DNA of 64,000 nucleotides from UBA4717 sp045577925 (lineage in GTDB: Bacteria > Bacillota > Clostridia > Oscillospirales > CAG-272): positions 32,601 to 96,600 of the forward strand of contig JAZNJH010000008.1 of the NCBI GenBank assembly GCA_045577925.1, given 5' to 3'. Positions 59,919 through 64,000 of the stretch are shown here, piece after piece. The number at the start of each line of letters is the position of its first letter. Position 1 is the first letter of the stretch. The position numbers and the translations under genes were made by a program. The notes beneath the pieces are model-generated. The model worked only from the letters and a program-made list of their open reading frames with translations. It searched no databases and was not told the origin of the DNA.

Positions 59919-61055
59919 GTGTTTAAAATATTAAAGCAAGAGGGAAGAGCACGTAGAGGGACTTTTAAAACAGTACACGGTGACATTCAGACACCCGTTT
60001 TTATGAACGTCGGAACTTGTGCAGCTATAAAAGGTGGTATATCAACTATGGATCTTAAAGACGTAAGATGCCAGGTTGAGCTTTCTAATACGTACCATCT
60101 GCATCTCCGACCGGGAGATGAGCTTATCCACAAAATGGGTGGAATACACAAGTTTTTTAATTGGGACAGACCCGTACTTACAGATAGCGGAGGATTCCAG
60201 GTGTTTTCACTTGCACAGCTTCGCAAGATAACTGAAGAGGGCGTAAAATTCGCTTCACATATTGATGGTAAGCGTATATTTATGGGTCCTGAAGAAAGTA
60301 TGCGCATACAGTCAAATCTTGCCTCAACGATCGCGATGGCATTTGACGAATGTATAGAAAACCCTGCTGAGTATAGCTATACAAAGAAGTCGTGCGCACG
60401 TACTATACGTTGGCTATACAGATGCCGCGATGAGTTAAACAGATTAAATCAGCTTGAAACTACGATAAATAAAGACCAACTTCTTTTCGGAATAAATCAG
60501 GGAAGTACGTACCATGATCTCAGAATAGATCATATGAAAGCAATAGCCGAGCTTGAACTTCCGGGCTACGCTATAGGCGGTCTTGCTGTTGGCGAATCGG
60601 CTGAGGAAATGTATGAAACTATCGACGTCGTTGAACCGTATATGCCCACTGACAAGCCGAGATACCTTATGGGAGTCGGAACTCCTGTGAATATACTTGA
60701 AGCAGTTCACCGCGGTGTTGATTTCTTTGATTGCGTTATGCCCAGCAGAAATGCAAGGCATGGAAACATTTTTACATGGCACGGCAAAATGAATCTTTTA
60801 AATGAAAAATACATTTCAGATCCTCGCCCGATAGATGAAAACTGTGGTTGTCCGGCCTGCAGACATTATTCCCGTTCCTATATTCGTCATTTGTTCAAAG
60901 CAAAGGAAACGTTAGGAATGAGGCTTGCAGTTCTTCATAATCTGTATTTCTATAATGAACTTATGGAGCAGATCCGCAAGGCACTGGACGAAGACAGATT
61001 TGAAAGCTTTTATAATACTTACAGGGAAATACTTGCCGAAAGAAGCACGAATTAA
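59919..61055 (+). CDS. tgt: tRNA-guanine transglycosylase
   Basis: Replaces G34 of GUN-anticodon tRNAs with preQ1. The 378-residue protein starts FKILKQEGRARRGTFKT, has PVFMNVGT, DSGGFQVFSL, the nucleophile aspartate in FFDCVMPSRNARHG, and the zinc site CGCPACRHYSRSYIRHL. GTG 59919 is preferred: AAAGGG lies 9 bases upstream and the resulting N-terminus matches the family, whereas ATG 59910 touches that site. It follows mutL and completes the queuosine set with queA and the transporter. Confidence 0.95.
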   Translation: MFKILKQEGRARRGTFKTVHGDIQTPVFMNVGTCAAIKGGISTMDLKDVRCQVELSNTYHLHLRPGDELIHKMGGIHKFFNWDRPVLTDSGGFQVFSLAQLRKITEEGVKFASHIDGKRIFMGPEESMRIQSNLASTIAMAFDECIENPAEYSYTKKSCARTIRWLYRCRDELNRLNQLETTINKDQLLFGINQGSTYHDLRIDHMKAIAELELPGYAIGGLAVGESAEEMYETIDVVEPYMPTDKPRYLMGVGTPVNILEAVHRGVDFFDCVMPSRNARHGNIFTWHGKMNLLNEKYISDPRPIDENCGCPACRHYSRSYIRHLFKAKETLGMRLAVLHNLYFYNELMEQIRKALDEDRFESFYNTYREILAERSTN

Positions 61056-61081
61056 AAAGGCAACCCGAATGGATTGCCTTT
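61056..61081. terminator. Terminator between tgt and the flavin-reductase gene
   Basis: AAAGGCAA (61056-61063) pairs with TTGCCTTT (61074-61081). The A run on the left gives a T tract on the minus strand, so it serves both converging genes. Confidence 0.75.
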
Positions 61082-61085
61082 GTGA

Positions 61086-61682
61086 CTATTTTTTATAGCT
61101 TTTAGTTTTATTGTTACGATGTTTTTTCTTAACGGAATAGCCAAACGAGCCAAGTCTTTTGCCAAGCTCAAAATATTCGCCATGCGAATACGCTAAAAGA
61201 TTTGCCTTGTCAAGCCTGAGTTTTCCCTCGCGGTTTATAAGATCAGAGTCAACGTCGGTAGCAACAATGTCGGATATAAACATATCGTGTGTACCGAGCG
61301 GTATTATGTCTGTAACAACACACTCGAGAGAAAGCGGAGAGCTTTCGATAACAGGAGTATCGGTAAGCTCAAGACCTGCAACAGTACTGAGCCCGCAAAG
61401 CTTGAATTTATCTGTGTTTCTCTTAGAGCGAACACCGCAAAAATCGACTGCGCGTACGTCTTTTGCACTTGTAAGGTTGATAACAAATTTTCCGTATTTC
61501 TTTATGTTTTCGTACGAAACTCTTGATGGGCGTACGGATATATAAGTTTTGGGCGGTTGTGTGTTAATTATACCTGTCCACGCAACTGTGAACACGTTAG
61601 GATCATCAAGTGTACCGCTTGTTACAAGAACAGCAGGCAAAGGAGCAATCAGGGCTCCGCCTTTCCATTTAACTTTTGGCAT
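61086..61682 (-). CDS. Flavin reductase-like protein
   Basis: A 198-residue FMN-binding split-barrel protein of the flavin-reductase-like family. PLPAVLVTSGTLDDPNVFTVAW-type opening (residues 14-35), ISVRPSRVSYENIKKYGKFVIN and the SPLSLECVV strand are typical. Clostridial members are often flavoredoxin-like carriers with no known partner. The start is ATG 61682 after GAGG; a frame 10 codons longer has no ribosome site. It has its own promoter at 61763-61790, with a TGCCGC/GCGGCA hairpin in the leader (61732-61750). Confidence 0.85.
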   Translation of the reverse strand: MPKVKWKGGALIAPLPAVLVTSGTLDDPNVFTVAWTGIINTQPPKTYISVRPSRVSYENIKKYGKFVINLTSAKDVRAVDFCGVRSKRNTDKFKLCGLSTVAGLELTDTPVIESSPLSLECVVTDIIPLGTHDMFISDIVATDVDSDLINREGKLRLDKANLLAYSHGEYFELGKRLGSFGYSVKKKHRNNKTKSYKK

Positions 61683-61762
61683 ACTAATTTTACCTCGTTT
61701 AAAAATGTACAAATATAAACTGCATTAGCTTTGCCGCGCTAAGTGCGGCATCGGCTTCTTTT

Positions 61763-61790
61763 ATTATAACATAAATTGAATTATTTGCAA
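61763..61790 (-). promoter_or_regulatory. Promoter of the flavin-reductase gene
   Basis: On the minus strand TTGCAA (61790-61785) and TATAAT (61768-61763), spacer 16, with a TGT extended -10. Confidence 0.78.
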
Positions 61791-61827
61791 GAGAATATTA
61801 ATATTTTGATTATAAGGATGTTTAACT

Positions 61828-63777
61828 ATGAAGGATTTAATCAGAATAACAAGTGTAGTACCTAGGCTTAGAATAGCAGACCCTGAATATAATGCTTCGC
61901 AGATAATAAGCTATGCCGGCAAAGCGGAAGAAGAGGGAAGCAATATCATGCTTTTTCCCGAGCTTGCGCTGACCGGATATACATGCGCTGATCTTTTCTT
62001 TCAGAGTACCTTGCTTTCAACTGTGCACGACAGTATAGCTAAAATTGCTGCATCTACCAAGAACAATAACAGCATAATAGTTTTTGGTGCGCCTTTAATT
62101 CTTCGCGGCCAATTATATAATACTGCGCTAGTAACGTATGGCGGACACGTACATGGCCTTGTACCCAAAACATTCCTCCCTAATTACAATGAATTTTACG
62201 AAAAAAGATGGTTTTCTTCGTCAAAGGATCTTCTTTTTGAAAGCATAGAGCCCTCTGAACTTGGACTTATTGGTGACAGACCGATTCCTGTTGGGCGAGA
62301 TCTCGTGTTTAGCCTTGCTGACGGCAAAACTTTCGCCATTGAAATATGCGAAGACCTTTGGACACCCCTGCCGCCAAGTTCTTTTCTAGCACTTAACGGT
62401 GCGCAGATAATACTGAATCTCTCTGCAAGTAACGATATTATGAATAAGCGCATGTATCGTCGTAATCTTGTTCTGGATCAGTCGTCAAAATGTCTTTCTG
62501 CATACGTTTACACTTCGGCAGGTTGTGATGAGTCAACAACCGACCTTGTATTCTCGGGTCACAGTGTCTTCGCTTTAGACGGAGTTTTGATCAAAGAAAG
62601 TGACAGTAATATTATAAACGATTATATGCTCTCAGCAGATCTTGATCTTGGTAAGATTATGATTGATCGCGTAAAGGTTACAAATTTTAAGGATTCCACA
62701 ACACTCTACGGCAAACTGCAGCCTGCAAGATATATAAATATCCCCGATTCAAAAGCTGAGTGTGACGGAAAGTTACTTAATGTTCCTAAGTCTCCTTTTA
62801 TCACGCAAGATACAGTCGAACGCAATACTTACTGTCAAGGTATATTCAATATGCAAGTTACTGCACTTAAAAAGAGACTTAGTGTCACCGGTGCAAAACC
62901 TGTTGTCGGAGTTTCAGGGGGACTCGACTCAACTCTTGCTCTCCTTGTCGCACTTAAAGCTGTAACAGAACTCGGCAAGCCTGCTTCAGATGTTCACGGT
63001 ATAACAATGCCGTGCTTTGGAACGTCAGAGCGAACACACGACAACTCTTCAATGCTGATGTCAGCATTAGGAGTCACTTCAAGTGAAATAAATATTAAAG
63101 AGGCATGCCTTCTTCACTTCAAGGATATAGGGCATGATCCAAACACTTACGATCTCACTTTTGAAAATGCGCAGGCTCGTGAGCGTACACAGGTTCTTAT
63201 GGATTATGCCGGAAAGATCGGAGGATTTGTTGTCGGCACGGGCGACCTCTCAGAGCTTGCTCTTGGGTGGTGTACGTATAATGCTGATCATATGAGTATG
63301 TACGGTGTAAATTCAGGTGTGCCTAAAACTATGGTAAAGTGGATAATCGCTTCTGTTATGAATGATGAGATCTTCAAATCTGCATCCGGTGTACTCAGCG
63401 ATATAATAGATACACCAATAAGCCCCGAGCTTCTTCCTCCCAATAAAAGCGGAGATATATCTCAGGTTACGGAAGATATAGTAGGCCCGTATGAGCTTCA
63501 CGACTTTTTTCTGTATTACGCTATAAGATACGGATTTGAGCCTGAGAAGATATATGATTTGGCTAAAATAGCTTTTAGCGACACATATGATAATAAAACC
63601 TTGCTTAAGTGGCTCAAAAACTTCTATAAGCGATTCTTTACACAACAGTATAAGCGTAATTGTCAGCCTGATGGAGTGAAAGCGGGACCGATAGGTCTTT
63701 CACCTAGAGGAGATTGGCGTATGCCGTCTGATGCATCTGCATCAGCTTGGCTTAAAGCAGTTGATGAGTTGAAATAA
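61828..63777 (+). CDS. nadE: Glutamine-dependent NAD(+) synthetase
   Basis: Amidates nicotinate adenine dinucleotide to NAD using glutamine. The 649-residue protein joins an N-terminal nitrilase-type amidase (1-300) and a C-terminal NAD synthetase (about 340-649). The amidase triad is complete: Glu in FPELALTGY, Lys in VPKTFLPNYNEFYE and Cys in IEICEDLW. The synthetase has the PP-loop VVGVSGGLDSTLAL (near 362) and GTGDLSELALGWCTYN. The intact triad contrasts with the lost one in CarA. AAGGATG lies before ATG 61828. Confidence 0.96.
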   Translation: MKDLIRITSVVPRLRIADPEYNASQIISYAGKAEEEGSNIMLFPELALTGYTCADLFFQSTLLSTVHDSIAKIAASTKNNNSIIVFGAPLILRGQLYNTALVTYGGHVHGLVPKTFLPNYNEFYEKRWFSSSKDLLFESIEPSELGLIGDRPIPVGRDLVFSLADGKTFAIEICEDLWTPLPPSSFLALNGAQIILNLSASNDIMNKRMYRRNLVLDQSSKCLSAYVYTSAGCDESTTDLVFSGHSVFALDGVLIKESDSNIINDYMLSADLDLGKIMIDRVKVTNFKDSTTLYGKLQPARYINIPDSKAECDGKLLNVPKSPFITQDTVERNTYCQGIFNMQVTALKKRLSVTGAKPVVGVSGGLDSTLALLVALKAVTELGKPASDVHGITMPCFGTSERTHDNSSMLMSALGVTSSEINIKEACLLHFKDIGHDPNTYDLTFENAQARERTQVLMDYAGKIGGFVVGTGDLSELALGWCTYNADHMSMYGVNSGVPKTMVKWIIASVMNDEIFKSASGVLSDIIDTPISPELLPPNKSGDISQVTEDIVGPYELHDFFLYYAIRYGFEPEKIYDLAKIAFSDTYDNKTLLKWLKNFYKRFFTQQYKRNCQPDGVKAGPIGLSPRGDWRMPSDASASAWLKAVDELK

Positions 63778-63783
63778 AATAAT

Positions 63784-63813
63784 AAAAAGTCAGCCCAATA
63801 GGCTGACTTTTTA
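63784..63813. terminator. Bidirectional terminator after nadE
   Basis: AAAAAGTCAGCC-CAATA-GGCTGACTTTTT is a perfect 12-bp stem with T runs on both strands. Confidence 0.88.
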
Positions 63814-63821
63814 TCTATAAT

Positions 63822-64000
63822 TTATCTATAATAAGAATAATAAGCGATTATGGTTCTGAATTTTCCGTCGTGCTCAAGATCGTGACCGGATAAAACGACA
63901 CCGTCAAGCGACATAAGGTCACTAGCACTCAGATCTTCAATCTTGCAACGAAATTCTATATCAAAGCTCGATAATACAATAAGTTCGTCCCCCTTGATAT
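63822..64000 (-). CDS. C-terminal fragment of an unknown protein, cut by window edge
   Basis: The minus strand is open from the window edge to TAA 63824-63822, giving 58 complete codons. The visible part includes DELIVLSSFDIEFRC and DGVVLSGHDLEHDGKFRT, ending IIAYYSYYR. Codon use fits a real gene and the bidirectional terminator at 63784 would end it. I do not recognise the family. Confidence 0.65.
   Translation of the reverse strand, partial: IKGDELIVLSSFDIEFRCKIEDLSASDLMSLDGVVLSGHDLEHDGKFRTIIAYYSYYR

Noticed and set aside
1..64000. CRISPR arrays, rRNA operons, insertion sequences
   Set aside because: No regularly spaced repeats, rRNA sequence or transposase genes were seen on either strand.

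Overview
The window looks like the chromosome of an anaerobic Gram-positive bacterium of the class Clostridia, probably a gut or rumen member near the Oscillospiraceae/Ruminococcaceae. The grounds are: strong sigma-A promoters of the TTGACA-17-TATAAT type, AGGAGG ribosome sites, the ylm-divIVA division cluster, the yybS-gdpP-rplI-dnaB order, a dihydroorotate dehydrogenase of the PyrK/PyrD type, and a preQ1-III-like leader before a queuosine-precursor transporter. Base composition looks moderately AT-rich by eye. Placement below class is inference. No prophage, CRISPR array, rRNA operon or insertion sequence was seen.

Layout. 1-2650: a partial ribbon-helix-helix protein, a small Cys-rich protein, the long ribosome-hibernation factor, tRNA-Thr(CGT) followed by a hairpin element that repeats the tRNA 3' end, and an SdpR/SdpI-like autoregulated pair. 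2700-12680: a complete de novo UMP operon, pyrC-carA-carB-pyrK-pyrD-pyrF-pyrE-pyrB, behind a long attenuator-like leader. 12735-14096: a DUF6056-like membrane protein. 14122-18080 (minus): a nucleoside catabolism operon, deoC-deoD-deoB-pdp. 18129-18989: a riboswitch-controlled queuosine-precursor transporter. 19006-21642 (minus): nrdR and a GH31 glycosidase. 21779-30843 (minus): yybS-gdpP-rplI-dnaB-tilS-hpt-ftsH. 30926-36055: a membrane protein, a Xer-type recombinase, argG, a DUF4352 protein with a divergent XRE regulator, and a HAD phosphatase. 36097-43979 (minus): queA-miaA-hlyD-like-yggS-sepF-yggT-ylmH-divIVA-lspA-rluD. 44041-53284: dapA, mrp, a zinc-ribbon membrane protein, a VanY-like protein, a ClC channel, lysC, an amidohydrolase and an FkbM methyltransferase. 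53434-61055: miaB-ylbF-mutS-mutL-tgt. 61086-64000: a flavin reductase, glutamine-dependent nadE, and a truncated unknown gene.

Most content is core metabolism and information processing. The standout is the pyrimidine operon. Its CarA subunit is full length but has lost all three residues of the glutaminase catalytic triad (Cys to Gly, His to Tyr, Glu to Gly), so the carbamoyl-phosphate synthetase is predicted to use free ammonia. NadE in the same window keeps its amidase triad. In the same operon PyrB carries only the zinc-binding tail of the regulatory subunit PyrI, and the leader shows competing terminator and antiterminator helices without a recognisable PyrR site.

Other points of interest: a VanY-like protein missing its catalytic Glu and one zinc ligand; an identical-pattern CxxxCxxCxxxC motif in both the Mrp ATPase and the YlbF protein; paired palindromic operators at two small regulator loci; a tRNA-tail repeat element; and queT, queA and tgt together in one window, which suggests queuosine made from imported precursor.
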